Source: Billgrantia campisalis
GTDB lineage: Bacteria; Pseudomonadota; Gammaproteobacteria; Pseudomonadales; Halomonadaceae
Reading direction: 5' to 3'
Length of the DNA: 64,000 bases
NCBI RefSeq assembly: GCF_022341425.1
Contig: NZ_JABFUC010000006.1
Coordinates: forward strand, 62,001 to 126,000
The notes beneath the pieces were generated by a model. It had not been told where the DNA came from, did not search any database, and saw only the letters and a list, made by a program, of their open reading frames with translations. Positions 11,099-21,125 of this stretch are shown one piece after another. Position 1 is the first letter of the stretch. The number at the start of each line of letters is the position of its first letter. The position numbers and the translations under genes are program-made.

Positions 11099-13311
11099 GG
11101 CTCACCGCCGAGCAGCGGGCCGTGGTCGAGCATGGCGACGGCCATGCCCGGGTCGCCGCGGTGGCCGGCTCCGGCAAGACCACCACCCTGGTGGCGCGGG
11201 TGCTGCAGCTGCTCGAGCGGGGCGTGCCGGCGGCGCGCATCCTGGTGCTGATGTTCAACCGCTCGGCCCGCGAGGACTTCCAGGCCCGGCTGGCCGCGCT
11301 GGCGCCGCCCGGCCAGCGGCTGCCCGACGTGCGCACCTTCCATTCGCTTGGGCATCGCCTGACCGGGAGCCTGACGCGCTGGGGAGCGCTGTCGCCGCGC
11401 CGGCTGCTGTCGGCCGACTGGCAGGTGGAGCGCCTGCTGCGCCAGGCCTCCCTGGAGGTGCTGGGTGATGACCCGGAGCGCCGCGAGAACGCCCTGGAAG
11501 CCGACACCCTCGATGCCCTGGCCCACTTCTGTGGCCTGGTGAAGGCCGAGATGGCGTCGCCGGCGGCACTCTATCAGCGCCTCGATTTCGCCGAGGAGAC
11601 ACGCCACTTCGTGGACGCCTTCCAGCGCCTCGAGGAGCTGCTTGCCGAGCACGGCCTGATGACCTATTCGGACCTGCTCTATCGCCCGCTGCGCGCCCTG
11701 GAGGCCGACCCCGCACTGACCGGCCGCGTGCAGGGCTTTCTCGACCAAGTGATCATCGACGAGTATCAGGACATCAATCAGGCCCAGCTGCGCCTGCTGG
11801 CCACCCTGGCCGGACGCGACGCCGCGGTGATGGCGGTGGGCGATGCCAATCAGTGCATCTACGAGTGGCGCGGCGCCCATCCCGACACCATGCGCGAGCA
11901 CTTCTCCGCCACCTTCGGTCCGGCCACCGACTACCCGCTCTCCACCACCTTTCGCCACGGTCATGCCCTGGCGTTGGCGGCCAACCACGCCATCGCGGCC
12001 AACCGTCGTCGGCCCGACCAGCTGTGTCTGGCGGCCCCCGGTACCCCCTTCACCTCGCTGGCGGTGGACCGCGGCCCCGGGGCGCTGCTCGCCGAGCTGG
12101 CCGCCTGGCAGCGGGCGGGGCGGCATCTCGACGAGGTCTGCCTGCTGGTGCGCAGCTGGGCGCTGTCGGTGGTGTTTCAGCTGCAGCTGCTGCAGGCCGG
12201 CATTCCTTTTCGTCTCTCGCGGGAGGATCGCTTCGTATTCCGACTGCCGCTGGTGCAGGCCCTGGCCGGCTACCTGCGCCTGGCGCTGAGCCCCGGGCTG
12301 CTGCGCGACCCGGCGCTGCTGCAGCGGCTGCTGGAACAGCCGACCCCTTTCGTGGCCCGTGAACGCCTGGCGGCCCTGGCCCGGCGGCTGGCCGATACCC
12401 AGACCTTCCCCGAGCGCCATGACCCCCTGCTGGCGGGCCTCAAGCCGATCCAGCGGCGCAACCTGTCGCGTCGCTGGGCGCTGCTCTGCGAGCTGCCGCG
12501 GCTGGCGGGCTGGTCGCCGGTACGGCTGCTGACCCACGTGGTCGACAGCCTGGACGCCGAGAAGGTGCTCAAGCGGGCCGCCGCCCGTCGCGAGAAGGGG
12601 GAGGAGGACGTGCGCCTGCTCGATGTGCTGGTCGAGCAGGCCGCTGAACTCAGCGATATCGAGGCCTTCATCGAACTGCTGGAGCGCCCGGTGGAGAACC
12701 ATGCCGACGGGGTACTGATCACCACCGTGCACGGCGCCAAGGGGCTGGAGTGGCCGCTGGTGGCCCTGGGGGGCGTCAATGAGGAGGATTTCCCCCACTA
12801 CGGCCGTGACAACCCGCTGACCGCCGACCGGCTCGAGGAGGAGCGAAGGCTGTTCTACGTGGCCATCACTCGTGCCCGCGAGCGCCTGCTGATCCTGCAC
12901 GACGGCGGCGAGCACCGTCCGAGCCGCTTTATCGGCGAGACGGCCTGGCAGGACTGTCTGCGGGTGGCGGCGCGCCTGGACGGGGAGGGCGATCCCCAGG
13001 CGCCGCTGGCGGTGGGTGCGCCAGCCCGGGTCGCCGGCTACCTGCAGGCGCTGGGCCGCGAGCTGCCGCTCAGGCCGCTGGTGGCCGAGGCGGCGCCCGG
13101 GGCCGTCGGGGAGGCGCCACTCGAGGAGTACCGCCCCGGCCAGCGCCTGCGCCATGCGGTATTTGGCGAAGGTGAGGTCGCCGTGGTGGAGGGGGACCCG
13201 GCCGACCCGGTGATCGAGGTGTGCTTCCGGCAGTCCGGTCGCCGGCGCCTGCTGGCGAAGCGCGCCCCCATTGAGCGGCTGAGTGACGCCCCCTCGCCAG
13301 TAAAGCCCTGA
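11095..13311 (+). CDS. UvrD/Rep-like superfamily 1A DNA helicase
   Basis: A 738-residue ATP-dependent helicase. Motif I is AAVAGSGKTTTLV near residue 25; motif II is IIDEYQDINQAQL; motif III GDANQCIYEWRGA; motif V/VI include TTVHGAKGLEW and LFYVAITRARERLL. It resembles UvrD and Rep but its C-terminal region (residues about 620-738) is distinct and ends in a short beta-rich segment (RLRHAVFGEGEVAVVEGDP) like the UvrD/PcrA tail that contacts RNA polymerase. The start is GTG, overlapping the DUF1285 stop. The precise repair or replication role is unknown. Confidence 0.88.
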   Translation: MRLTAEQRAVVEHGDGHARVAAVAGSGKTTTLVARVLQLLERGVPAARILVLMFNRSAREDFQARLAALAPPGQRLPDVRTFHSLGHRLTGSLTRWGALSPRRLLSADWQVERLLRQASLEVLGDDPERRENALEADTLDALAHFCGLVKAEMASPAALYQRLDFAEETRHFVDAFQRLEELLAEHGLMTYSDLLYRPLRALEADPALTGRVQGFLDQVIIDEYQDINQAQLRLLATLAGRDAAVMAVGDANQCIYEWRGAHPDTMREHFSATFGPATDYPLSTTFRHGHALALAANHAIAANRRRPDQLCLAAPGTPFTSLAVDRGPGALLAELAAWQRAGRHLDEVCLLVRSWALSVVFQLQLLQAGIPFRLSREDRFVFRLPLVQALAGYLRLALSPGLLRDPALLQRLLEQPTPFVARERLAALARRLADTQTFPERHDPLLAGLKPIQRRNLSRRWALLCELPRLAGWSPVRLLTHVVDSLDAEKVLKRAAARREKGEEDVRLLDVLVEQAAELSDIEAFIELLERPVENHADGVLITTVHGAKGLEWPLVALGGVNEEDFPHYGRDNPLTADRLEEERRLFYVAITRARERLLILHDGGEHRPSRFIGETAWQDCLRVAARLDGEGDPQAPLAVGAPARVAGYLQALGRELPLRPLVAEAAPGAVGEAPLEEYRPGQRLRHAVFGEGEVAVVEGDPADPVIEVCFRQSGRRRLLAKRAPIERLSDAPSPVKP

Positions 13312-13343
13312 GCCGGGCAATTCTTGTGAAGAGGAGAGTGACG

Positions 13344-14177
13344 ATGTCGCAAGTGCTGATGAGCGCGGCGCAGCTGGCCGAGGCCCTGCGGAGCGCGCGT
13401 CCGCCCCGGGTGCTGGACTGTCGGGCGCGGCTCGGCGAGCCGGATGCCGGACGGCGGCTGTGGCAGGCCGGGCATGTGCCCGGCAGCCTGCACCTGGACC
13501 TGGATCGCGACCTGGCCGGTGCGCCGGGGGAGGGCGGACGCCACCCGCTGCCGACTCGCGAGGCGTTCACTGCCGTGCTACAGCGTCTCGGCATTACTCC
13601 CGAGCTTCCGGTGGTGGTCTATGACGACATGGGCGGCCAGCTGGCCGCAGCCCGAGCCTGGTGGATGCTGGCCTGCTGGGCCGGGCATCCCGATGTGCGG
13701 GTGCTGGACGGTGGCCTGCGTGCCTGGCAGGCGCATGGCGGCGAGCTGCCGCTAGGGAGCAAGAACACTACTGCGCCCAGCGCCTGGCGGCCGCGCTTCG
13801 CCGAGACCGCTTGGGTCGATGCCGATCGGGTCTTTTCCGGGCGCGAGCTGAAAGTCGATGCCCGCAGCCCCGAGCGTTTTCGCGGCGAGGTCGAGCCCAT
13901 CGATCCGGTGGCGGGACATATTCCCGGCGCCCGCTGTCGGCCCAGCGCCGCCAACCTGGATGAGGATGGCCGCTTCAAGTCGCCGGCTACGCTGGATGCC
14001 GAACTGCCGGAGGCGGCGGAGATCATCGCCTACTGCGGCTCCGGGGTCACCGCCTGCCATAACATCCTGGCCTATGCCGTCGCCGGTCGCCCCCTGCCGC
14101 GCCTTTATCCCGGCTCCTGGAGCGAGTGGATTCGCGACCCGGCGCGCCCAGTGGCGCGCGGCGACCAAGCGAAGTAG
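13344..14177 (+). CDS. sseA: Two-domain sulfurtransferase, 3-mercaptopyruvate type
   Basis: A 277-residue protein with two rhodanese domains. The second carries the active-site cysteine Cys231 in CGSGVTAC, the loop typical of 3-mercaptopyruvate sulfurtransferases (thiosulfate enzymes usually have a CRxG-type loop). The first domain is inactive and shows WQAGHVPGSLHLDLDRDL; the second has HIPGARCRPSAANLD. It would move sulfur from mercaptopyruvate to cyanide or thiol acceptors. The ATG at 13344 follows GAGGAGAGTG. A longer start at 13326 would add six basic residues and is less likely. Confidence 0.85.
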   Translation: MSQVLMSAAQLAEALRSARPPRVLDCRARLGEPDAGRRLWQAGHVPGSLHLDLDRDLAGAPGEGGRHPLPTREAFTAVLQRLGITPELPVVVYDDMGGQLAAARAWWMLACWAGHPDVRVLDGGLRAWQAHGGELPLGSKNTTAPSAWRPRFAETAWVDADRVFSGRELKVDARSPERFRGEVEPIDPVAGHIPGARCRPSAANLDEDGRFKSPATLDAELPEAAEIIAYCGSGVTACHNILAYAVAGRPLPRLYPGSWSEWIRDPARPVARGDQAK

Positions 14178-14183
14178 GCTTGA

Positions 14184-15191
<1,008 letters not shown>

Positions 15192-15204
15192 GGAGGCGAG
15201 ACCC

Positions 15205-16326
15205 ATGCAGTTCATCGACCTGGCCGCCCAGCAGGCGCGCATCAAGCCGCAGCTCGATGCGGCCATTGCCCGAGTGCTGGCCCACGGCCGCTACGTCCTG
15301 GGTCCCGAGGTGGAGGCGCTCGAGCAGCGCCTGGCCGACTATGTCGGCGTGGCTCACTGCATCGGCTGTGCCAACGGCACCGATGCATTGCAGATCGCCC
15401 TGATGGCGCTCGATATCGGCCCGGGCGACGAGGTAATCGTGCCCGGCTTCACCTTCGTCGCCTCGGCGGAGAGCGTGGCGCTGGTTGGCGCCAGGCCCGT
15501 CTACGTGGACATCGATCCGCACACCTACCTGCTCGACCCGGCGCTGCTGGAGGCGGCCATTACGCCGCGCACGCGGGCCATCATGCCGGTGTCGATGTTC
15601 GGGCAGTGCGCCGACATGGCGGCCATTGGCGAGGTGGCCAGCCGCCACGGCCTGGCGGTGGTGGAAGACGCCGCCCAGAGTTTCGGCGCCACCCAGCACG
15701 GCTGGCGCTCGGGCAGCCTGAGCCGAGTCGCGACCACCAGCTTTTTTCCCAGCAAGCCCCTGGGAGCCTACGGAGACGGCGGCGCCCTGTTCACCGACGA
15801 CCCCGAGCTGGCCGAGGCAATTCGCCTGGTGGCACGGCACGGCGAGGCGAAGCGCTACCACCACGTGCGCCTGGGCATGAACAGCCGGCTGGACACCCTG
15901 CAGGCCGCCGTGCTGCTGGCCAAGCTGGATCTCTTCGACGAGGAGGTGGCGCTGCGCCAGGCGGCGGCCCAGCGCTACGACCGGCTGCTCGGGCAGGCGG
16001 GGATCGCCGCCGCGCCAGTGCTCGCCCCCGGCAACACCAGCGTCTATGCCCAGTACAGCATTCGCGTGGCGAACCGCGAGGCGGTGCAGCAGCGGCTTGC
16101 CGAGGCCGGCATTCCCACCGCCGTGCACTACCCGGTGCCGCTCAACCGCCAGCCGGCGCTGGCGGAACCGGACAGCCGGCTACCGGTGACCGATGCCGTC
16201 TGCGAGGCGATCCTCAGCCTGCCCATGCACCCCTATCTGGAGGCCGAGCAGCAGGAGCGGGTGGTGGAGGCGCTGGCCGCGGCCCTGGCAGGTGAGGGGG
16301 AAGGTGGGGGGACAGGCGCCGCCTGA
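15205..16326 (+). CDS. DegT/DnrJ/EryC1 aminotransferase, WbpE/WlbC-like
   Basis: A 373-residue PLP-dependent sugar aminotransferase. It starts MQFIDLAAQQARIKPQLDAA, has CANGTDALQIALMAL, the PFTFVAS-like VPGFTFVASAES, VVEDAAQSFGA, and the PLP lysine in FFPSKPLGAYGDGGA. WbpE/WlbC enzymes aminate the 3-keto sugar made by WbpB, using glutamate. GGGAGGCGAG lies before the ATG, 13 bases after the preceding gene, so the two are one operon. It ends in a glycine-rich tail of no obvious function. A hairpin follows at 16334-16355. Confidence 0.8.
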   Translation: MQFIDLAAQQARIKPQLDAAIARVLAHGRYVLGPEVEALEQRLADYVGVAHCIGCANGTDALQIALMALDIGPGDEVIVPGFTFVASAESVALVGARPVYVDIDPHTYLLDPALLEAAITPRTRAIMPVSMFGQCADMAAIGEVASRHGLAVVEDAAQSFGATQHGWRSGSLSRVATTSFFPSKPLGAYGDGGALFTDDPELAEAIRLVARHGEAKRYHHVRLGMNSRLDTLQAAVLLAKLDLFDEEVALRQAAAQRYDRLLGQAGIAAAPVLAPGNTSVYAQYSIRVANREAVQQRLAEAGIPTAVHYPVPLNRQPALAEPDSRLPVTDAVCEAILSLPMHPYLEAEQQERVVEALAAALAGEGEGGGTGAA

Positions 16327-16333
16327 ACAGGAC

Positions 16334-16355
16334 GGGGCCTGCGGTTGCAGGCCCC
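16334..16355. terminator. Hairpin between convergent genes
   Basis: A perfect 9-bp GC-rich stem (16334-16342 with 16347-16355, loop GGTT) lies in the 47-base gap between the aminotransferase and etf-QO, which end facing each other. There is no T-run on either side, so it may be a weak bidirectional terminator or a 3'-end stabiliser. Confidence 0.5.
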
Positions 16356-16373
16356 GAGCTGGCGAGCGGGGTC

Positions 16374-18059
16374 TTACATATTGGGGTAGTTCGGCCCGCC
16401 GCCGCCCTCCGGCGCCACCCAGGTGATGTTCTGTGCCGGGTCCTTGATGTCACAGGTCTTGCAGTGCACGCAGTTCTGGAAGTTGATCTGGAACTGCGGC
16501 TTGCCCTCGTCGTCTTCCACGACCTCATAGACCCCCGCCGGGCAGTAGCGCTGGGCCGGTTCGGCGTATGTCGGCAGGTTGTCGCGGATCGGCAGCTCCG
16601 GGTCGGCCAGCTTCAGGTGGCAGGGCTGGTCCTCCTCGTGGTTGGTATTCGACAGGAACACCGAGGAGAGCTTGTCGAAGGAGAGCTTGCCGTCGGGCTT
16701 GGGATAGTCGATCTTCTCGAACTCGCTGGCCGGCTTGAGCGTTGCGTGGTCCGGGGTGGTGTCGTGGATGTTGGGCAGCTTGCCGCCCAGCAGCTGGTTG
16801 ACGAAGTTGTAGGCCCCGCCGCCCACGGTGCCGTACTTGTGGATCGCCGGGCCGAAGCTGGCGCTCTCCTTGAGTTCGGCGTAGGCCCAGCTGGCCTCCC
16901 ACTTCTCGGTAAAGGCGGTGAGCTCGGCGCCGCCCTCGTCACCGCCCCCCGTTTCGTCACGATCGCTCAGCGCCTCGAAGACCGCCTCGGCCGCCACCAG
17001 GCCGGACTTCATGGCGGTATGCAGGCCCTTGATCTTGGCGAAATTAAGGGTGCCGGCGTCGCAGCCGATCAGCAGGCCGCCGGGGAAGGTCATCTTGGGC
17101 AGGCAGTTGAGCCCGCCCTTGGTGATGGCCCGGGCGCCGTAGGCAACGCGCTTGGCGCCTTCCAGGTGTTGCTTGAGCACCGGATGGTGCTTCATGCGCT
17201 GGAATTCGTCGAAGGGCGAGAGCCACGGATTCTGATAGGAGAGATCCATGATCAGGCCCACTACCACCTGTTGGTTTTCGGCGTGGTAGAGGAACCAGCC
17301 GCCGTGGGTCTTCTTGTCCAGCGGCCAGCCGGAACCGTGCAGCACCAGGCCGGGCTCGTGCTTCTCGGCGGGGATGTCCCACAGCTCCTTCAGGCCGATG
17401 CCGTAGTGCTGCGGGTCCTTGCCCTCGTCGAGCTTGAACTGGTCGATCAGCCGCTTGCCCAGGTGGCCGCGGCAGCCCTCGGCGAAGAGGGTGTACTTGG
17501 CGCGCAGTTCCATGCCCGGCATATGGCCGTCCTTGGGCGTCCCATCGGCGGCCACGCCCATATCCCCGATCAGGATACCCTTGACCACGCCCTCCTCGAC
17601 GATCGTCTCCTGGGCGGCAAAGCCGGGGAAGATCTCGACGCCGAGACTCTCGGCCTGCTCGGCCAGCCAGCGGCACAGGTTGCCGGCGCTGATCACGTAG
17701 CGTGTGAGATCGCCGCCGGTGTTGTGCATGGACTTGGGCACCAGGGCGTTGGGCAGCTTCTGGGCCTTTTCGGCATCCTTGAGCAGGTAGACCTCGTCGC
17801 GGGTCGCCGGCGTGGTCAGCGGGGCGCCACGCTCTTCCCAGTCGGGGAAGAGTTCGGCCAGGGCGCGGGGCTCGAAGACCGCCCCGGAGAGGATGTGGGC
17901 GCCCACTTCGGAGCCCTTCTCCACCACGCACACCGAGAGCTCCTGCTCGGCCTCACCCGCCTGCTGCATAAGGCGGCAGGCCGCCGACAGGCCCGCAGGC
18001 CCGGCACCGACGATGACCACGTCGAATTCCATCGAATCACGCTCTACTTGCTCTGACAT
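16374..18059 (-). CDS. Electron-transfer flavoprotein:ubiquinone oxidoreductase
   Basis: A 561-residue monotopic inner-membrane flavoprotein that passes electrons from reduced ETF to ubiquinone during fatty-acid and amino-acid oxidation. The FAD site is VVIVGAGPAGLSAACRL; the middle contains GCDAGTLNFAKIKGLHTAMKSG; the C-terminal 4Fe-4S ligands appear in RYCPAGVYE and CVHCKTCDIKDP. The start at MSEQVE (18059) follows GGGGGAG; a methionine seven codons upstream lacks this. It is divergent from etfBA, its redox partner, across a shared regulatory region with a PsrA-like operator. Confidence 0.96.
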   Translation of the reverse strand: MSEQVERDSMEFDVVIVGAGPAGLSAACRLMQQAGEAEQELSVCVVEKGSEVGAHILSGAVFEPRALAELFPDWEERGAPLTTPATRDEVYLLKDAEKAQKLPNALVPKSMHNTGGDLTRYVISAGNLCRWLAEQAESLGVEIFPGFAAQETIVEEGVVKGILIGDMGVAADGTPKDGHMPGMELRAKYTLFAEGCRGHLGKRLIDQFKLDEGKDPQHYGIGLKELWDIPAEKHEPGLVLHGSGWPLDKKTHGGWFLYHAENQQVVVGLIMDLSYQNPWLSPFDEFQRMKHHPVLKQHLEGAKRVAYGARAITKGGLNCLPKMTFPGGLLIGCDAGTLNFAKIKGLHTAMKSGLVAAEAVFEALSDRDETGGGDEGGAELTAFTEKWEASWAYAELKESASFGPAIHKYGTVGGGAYNFVNQLLGGKLPNIHDTTPDHATLKPASEFEKIDYPKPDGKLSFDKLSSVFLSNTNHEEDQPCHLKLADPELPIRDNLPTYAEPAQRYCPAGVYEVVEDDEGKPQFQINFQNCVHCKTCDIKDPAQNITWVAPEGGGGPNYPNM

Positions 18060-18123
18060 CCGGTTGCTCCCCCTCGTCATCGACGCTATGGCGACGGTCT
18101 ACCACCAACGTCGAAAGAATTTT

Positions 18124-18135
18124 AAACGGTCGTTT
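18124..18135. promoter_or_regulatory. Candidate PsrA/TetR-type operator between etf-QO and etfBA
   Basis: AAAC-GGTC-GTTT forms an inverted repeat 65 bases upstream of etf-QO. Read on the minus strand it gives CAAAC-N4-GTTTA, close to the C/GAAAC-N2-4-GTTTG/C motif described for PsrA, a fatty-acid-responsive TetR regulator that controls beta-oxidation and etf genes in several gammaproteobacteria. The regulator itself is not in the window. Confidence 0.45.
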
Positions 18136-18291
18136 GCTTCTCGATATTCTCCATGATAGGCATAATAGACGACTCAGGTCACCCCTACGATGGGCAATGT
18201 GCGGTGGGAGCCGCCTGAAGCTCGACCGACCGGGATTGTTGCCGCGGGCCAGCTTGTGGCACATTGGAAGGGTTTTGGGCTGCGGCGCCTA

Positions 18292-18307
18292 TCAAACGCT
18301 TGCATGA
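18292..18307. promoter_or_regulatory. Second, degenerate PsrA-like site
   Basis: TCAAAC at 18292-18297, four bases, then GCATGA give a full left half and four of six matches in the right half. It lies 116 bases before etfB. Taken alone it is weak; it gains interest from the better site at 18124-18135 in the same region. Confidence 0.25.
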
Positions 18308-18327
18308 AACACATAAGGGCCTGTCAG

Positions 18328-18409
18328 CCGGTTCTAAGGAAACGCCGGCAAGCCCGGTGCGAACCGGGCGGATCGGCGCTCCCTAACCAGACGGTTCCTA
18401 GACTGAACC
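18328..18409 (+). promoter_or_regulatory. Structured leader of etfBA with alternative stems
   Basis: The etfB 5' region contains three GGTTC/ACC-type and GAACC-type segments that can pair in competing ways. A perfect 7-bp hairpin with a GNRA loop (18352-18358 with 18363-18369, loop GCGA) is enclosed by a 5-bp stem (18343-18347 with 18374-18378). Alternatively 18328-18334 can pair with 18361-18367, which breaks the first. A third stem (18393-18397 with 18405-18409) lies just before the ribosome binding site. No known riboswitch class was recognised. Confidence 0.4.
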
Positions 18410-18422
18410 AAGCGAGGACACC

Positions 18423-19175
18423 ATGAAAGTACTCGTCGCGGTCAAACGCGTCATCGACTACAACGTCAAGATCCGGGTCAAGCCGGACAACTCCGACGTC
18501 GACCTCACCAACGTCAAGATGGCCATGAACCCCTTCTGCGAGATCGCCGTGGAAGAGGCGGTGCGCCTGAAGGAAAAAGGCGTGGCCACCGAGATTGTCG
18601 CCGTGACCATCGGCCCCAAGGCCGCCCAGGAGCAGCTGCGCACCGCTCTGGCGCTGGGCGCCGACCGTGCCATTCATGTCGAGACCGACGAGCGTGTCGA
18701 GTCGCTGGGCGCCGCCAAGGCGCTGGCCAAGGTGGTCGAGGCCGAGCAGCCGGGTCTGGTGATCCTGGGCAAGCAGGCCATCGACACCGACAACAACCAG
18801 ACCGGCCAGATGCTCGCTGCCCTGACCGGCCTGCCCCAGGGCACCTTTGCCTCCGAGGTGGTGATCGAGAATGACAAGGCTCAGGTGACTCGCGAGATCG
18901 ACGGCGGCCTGCAGACCATCGAACTCACGCTGCCGGCCATCGTCACCACCGACCTGCGCCTCAACGAGCCGCGCTACGCCAAGCTGCCCGACATCATGAA
19001 GGCCAAGAAGAAGCCGATGGACGTCAAGAGCCCGTCCGACCTCGGCGTCGAGGTGGCCTCCAAGGTCAAGCTGCTCAAGGTCGAGCCGCCGGCCGAGCGC
19101 CAGGGTGGCATCAAGGTGGGCTCCGTGGACGAGCTCGTGGACAAACTCAAGAACGAAGCCAAGGTGATTTCATGA
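18423..19175 (+). CDS. etfB: Electron-transfer flavoprotein beta subunit
   Basis: A 250-residue subunit of the FAD- and AMP-containing heterodimer that collects electrons from acyl-CoA and other dehydrogenases. It opens [20 protein letters not shown], has the AMP-binding region [24 protein letters not shown] split here across residues 118-141, and the C-terminal [10 protein letters not shown] segment near the dehydrogenase-recognition loop. It overlaps etfA by four bases (ATGA), so the subunits are co-translated. Electrons go on to the quinone oxidoreductase encoded divergently. Confidence 0.97.
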   Translation: MKVLVAVKRVIDYNVKIRVKPDNSDVDLTNVKMAMNPFCEIAVEEAVRLKEKGVATEIVAVTIGPKAAQEQLRTALALGADRAIHVETDERVESLGAAKALAKVVEAEQPGLVILGKQAIDTDNNQTGQMLAALTGLPQGTFASEVVIENDKAQVTREIDGGLQTIELTLPAIVTTDLRLNEPRYAKLPDIMKAKKKPMDVKSPSDLGVEVASKVKLLKVEPPAERQGGIKVGSVDELVDKLKNEAKVIS

Positions 19176-20098
19176 GCATTCTGGTACTCGCCGAACATCA
19201 CGACGGCGCCCTGGCTGGCGCCACCGCTCACGTGGTCGCGGCGGCGCAGGCCATCGGCGGCGACATCGACGTCCTGGTGGCCGGCGAGAACGTCGCCGCC
19301 GTGGCCGAGGCCGCGGCCAAGCTCGACGGCGTGGCCAAGGTGCGCCTGGCCGACCACGCCGCCTACGCTCACCTGCTGGCCGAGCCCACCGCGGCGCTGA
19401 TCGCGGAGTTGGCCGGCGACTACAGCCACGTGCTGGCGGCCGCTTCCACCACCGGCAAGAACGTGCTGCCCCGGGTGGCCGCGCTCAAGGACGTCTCGCA
19501 GATCTCCGAGATCATCGCCGTCGAGTCTCCGGACACTTTCAAGCGCCCGATCTACGCGGGCAACGCCATCGCCACCGTGCAGAGCGAGGACGCCCTCAAG
19601 GTGATCACCGTGCGCCCCACCGGTTTCGATGCGGTAGGCGAGGGCGGCTCCGCCAGCGTGGAAGCCGTCGAGTTCGTCGCCGACAACGCCCAGTCCACCT
19701 TCATCAAGGAGGAGCTGGCCCAGTCCGATCGTCCCGAGCTGGGGGCGGCCAAGGTGGTGATCTCCGGCGGCCGCGGCATGGGCAACGGAGAGAACTTCAA
19801 GCTGCTCGAGGGCATCGCCGACAAGCTGGGCGCGGCCATCGGTGCGTCGCGTGCCGCGGTGGACGCCGGCTTCGTGCCCAACGACATGCAGGTGGGCCAG
19901 ACCGGCAAGATCGTCGCCCCGGAGCTCTACATCGCCGTGGGTATCTCGGGTGCCATCCAGCACCTGGCGGGCATGAAGGACTCCAAGGTGATCGTCGCGA
20001 TCAACAAGGACGAGGAGGCGCCGATTTTCCAGGTCGCGGACTATGGCCTCGTCGCCGACTTGTTCGAGGCGCTGCCGGAACTCGAGCAGAAGCTCTAA
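19172..20098 (+). CDS. etfA: Electron-transfer flavoprotein alpha subunit
   Basis: A 308-residue FAD-binding subunit of ETF. The FAD signature near the C-terminus is clear: [28 protein letters not shown], here spanning roughly residues 245-272, followed by [23 protein letters not shown]. The N-terminal domain begins [19 protein letters not shown]. It directly overlaps etfB and is closed by a very strong terminator 20 bases downstream, so etfBA is a two-gene unit. Confidence 0.97.
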   Translation: MSILVLAEHHDGALAGATAHVVAAAQAIGGDIDVLVAGENVAAVAEAAAKLDGVAKVRLADHAAYAHLLAEPTAALIAELAGDYSHVLAAASTTGKNVLPRVAALKDVSQISEIIAVESPDTFKRPIYAGNAIATVQSEDALKVITVRPTGFDAVGEGGSASVEAVEFVADNAQSTFIKEELAQSDRPELGAAKVVISGGRGMGNGENFKLLEGIADKLGAAIGASRAAVDAGFVPNDMQVGQTGKIVAPELYIAVGISGAIQHLAGMKDSKVIVAINKDEEAPIFQVADYGLVADLFEALPELEQKL

Positions 20099-20117
20099 CA
20101 ATCGACCCGGCGTCACC

Positions 20118-20163
20118 AACGACAGCGGGCCGGCCCTCACAGGGTCGGCCCGCTGTCGTTTGG
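20118..20163 (+). terminator. Strong terminator after etfBA
   Basis: A 20-bp stem with one G-U pair (20118-20137 with 20141-20160, loop CAC) is followed by T residues. It ends 150 bases before sodA and isolates the etf operon. Confidence 0.85.
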
Positions 20164-20212
20164 CCGTGTGGCATTGGGTAGGGGAGGCATATTGCCGAAG
20201 GCTATATAAGTT

Positions 20213-20231
20213 GATAACGATTTCTATTAGC
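20213..20231. promoter_or_regulatory. Fur-like box upstream of sodA
   Basis: GATAACGATTTCTATTAGC matches the 19-base Fur consensus GATAATGATAATCATTATC at 13 positions. It overlaps a TATAAG sequence (20204-20209) that could be a -10 element, and lies about 80 bases before the sodA start. Iron-repressed Mn-SOD is known in Pseudomonas and E. coli. Confidence 0.5.
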
Positions 20232-20310
20232 GTGACAATCGATGTTCTGCCATCCTTGGGAATGAAGTCGGGGGCAAGCCCCCTTTGCCACCCTTCATGG
20301 AGGAGTCACT

Positions 20311-20922
20311 ATGCCGCATACACTGCCCGACCTTCCCTATGCTTTCGATGCGCTGGAGCCGTATATCGACGCCACGACCATGGAAATTCACCACGGCCGC
20401 CACCATCAGACCTATGTCAACAACCTCAACGGCGCCCTGGAGGGAACCGGCCTCGAGGAGATGCCGGTGGACGAGCTGCTCGCCAACCTCGACCGGGTGC
20501 CCGAGGATAAGCGCCAGGCGGTCATCAACAACGGTGGCGGCCACTCCAATCACTCCAAGTTCTGGCAGATGATGTCGCCGAAAGGCGGCGGCCAGCCCCA
20601 GGGCAAGGTGGCCCAGGCCATCGACAGCGAGCTGGGTGGCTTCGACGCCTTCAAGGATGCCTTCACCAAGGCGGCGTTGGGCCGCTTCGGCAGTGGCTGG
20701 GCCTGGCTCAGCGTCACCCCGGAAAAGACCCTGGTGGTGGAGAACACCCTCAACCAGGACAGCCCGCTGATGCACGGCAATACCCCGGTGCTGGGCCTGG
20801 ATGTCTGGGAACATGCCTACTACCTGAAGTACCAGAACAAGCGCCCGGACTACGTGGCCGCCTTCTTCAATGTGATCAACTGGGATGACGTGGAGCGGCG
20901 CTACCAGGCCGCAGTCTCCTGA
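20311..20922 (+). CDS. sodA: Superoxide dismutase, Mn type
   Basis: A 203-residue cytoplasmic enzyme converting superoxide to hydrogen peroxide and oxygen. Metal ligands are in [23 protein letters not shown] and the C-terminal DVWEHAYYL. The glycine before HSNH and the glutamine in NQDSPLM are the pattern of manganese enzymes; iron enzymes have glutamine in the first place and a TPL-type second motif. Cambialistic activity cannot be excluded. GGAGGAG precedes the ATG. A Fur-like box upstream suggests induction when iron is short, when an iron SOD would be inactive. A 16-bp terminator follows. Confidence 0.93.
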   Translation: MPHTLPDLPYAFDALEPYIDATTMEIHHGRHHQTYVNNLNGALEGTGLEEMPVDELLANLDRVPEDKRQAVINNGGGHSNHSKFWQMMSPKGGGQPQGKVAQAIDSELGGFDAFKDAFTKAALGRFGSGWAWLSVTPEKTLVVENTLNQDSPLMHGNTPVLGLDVWEHAYYLKYQNKRPDYVAAFFNVINWDDVERRYQAAVS

Positions 20923-20950
20923 TGGCGTAGGCCAATCCCATCTCGGCACT

Positions 20951-20989
20951 CGATATCGCCGCGGCCTAAGGGTCGCGGCGATATCGTTT
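20951..20989 (+). terminator. Terminator after sodA
   Basis: A 16-bp stem with one G-U pair (20951-20966 with 20971-20986, loop TAAG) is followed by TTTG. It insulates the downstream condensin-like operon from sodA transcription. Confidence 0.8.
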
Positions 20990-21125
20990 GCGGGGACGAG
21001 CATTGGTGGGAACGGAGGGGGTGCCCAGCATGTCGCCGTCGCGGCCGGGTCCGACGAGTGAATGCCGCTGCGCCCGCTCTCTGGCAAGATAGGCGCTTCG
21101 AACGTCAACGGATCAAGGACGCGGC

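Noticed and set aside
10981..13320. Very long open frame on the minus strand opposite the UvrD-like helicase
   Set aside because: It has no recognisable motif and mirrors the codon bias of the real helicase gene; long antisense frames are expected at this GC content. The same applies opposite lepA, fabF and relA.
18343..18378. Hairpin in the etfB leader resembling a part of the cobalamin riboswitch
   Set aside because: Only one stem and a GAACC-type strand look similar; the conserved B12 box and the rest of the core are missing, and etfBA has no known B12 link.
20311..20922. Calling the superoxide dismutase SodB (iron type)
   Set aside because: The GGGHSNH and NQDSPLM segments follow the manganese pattern; iron enzymes carry Gln in the first segment and a different second one.
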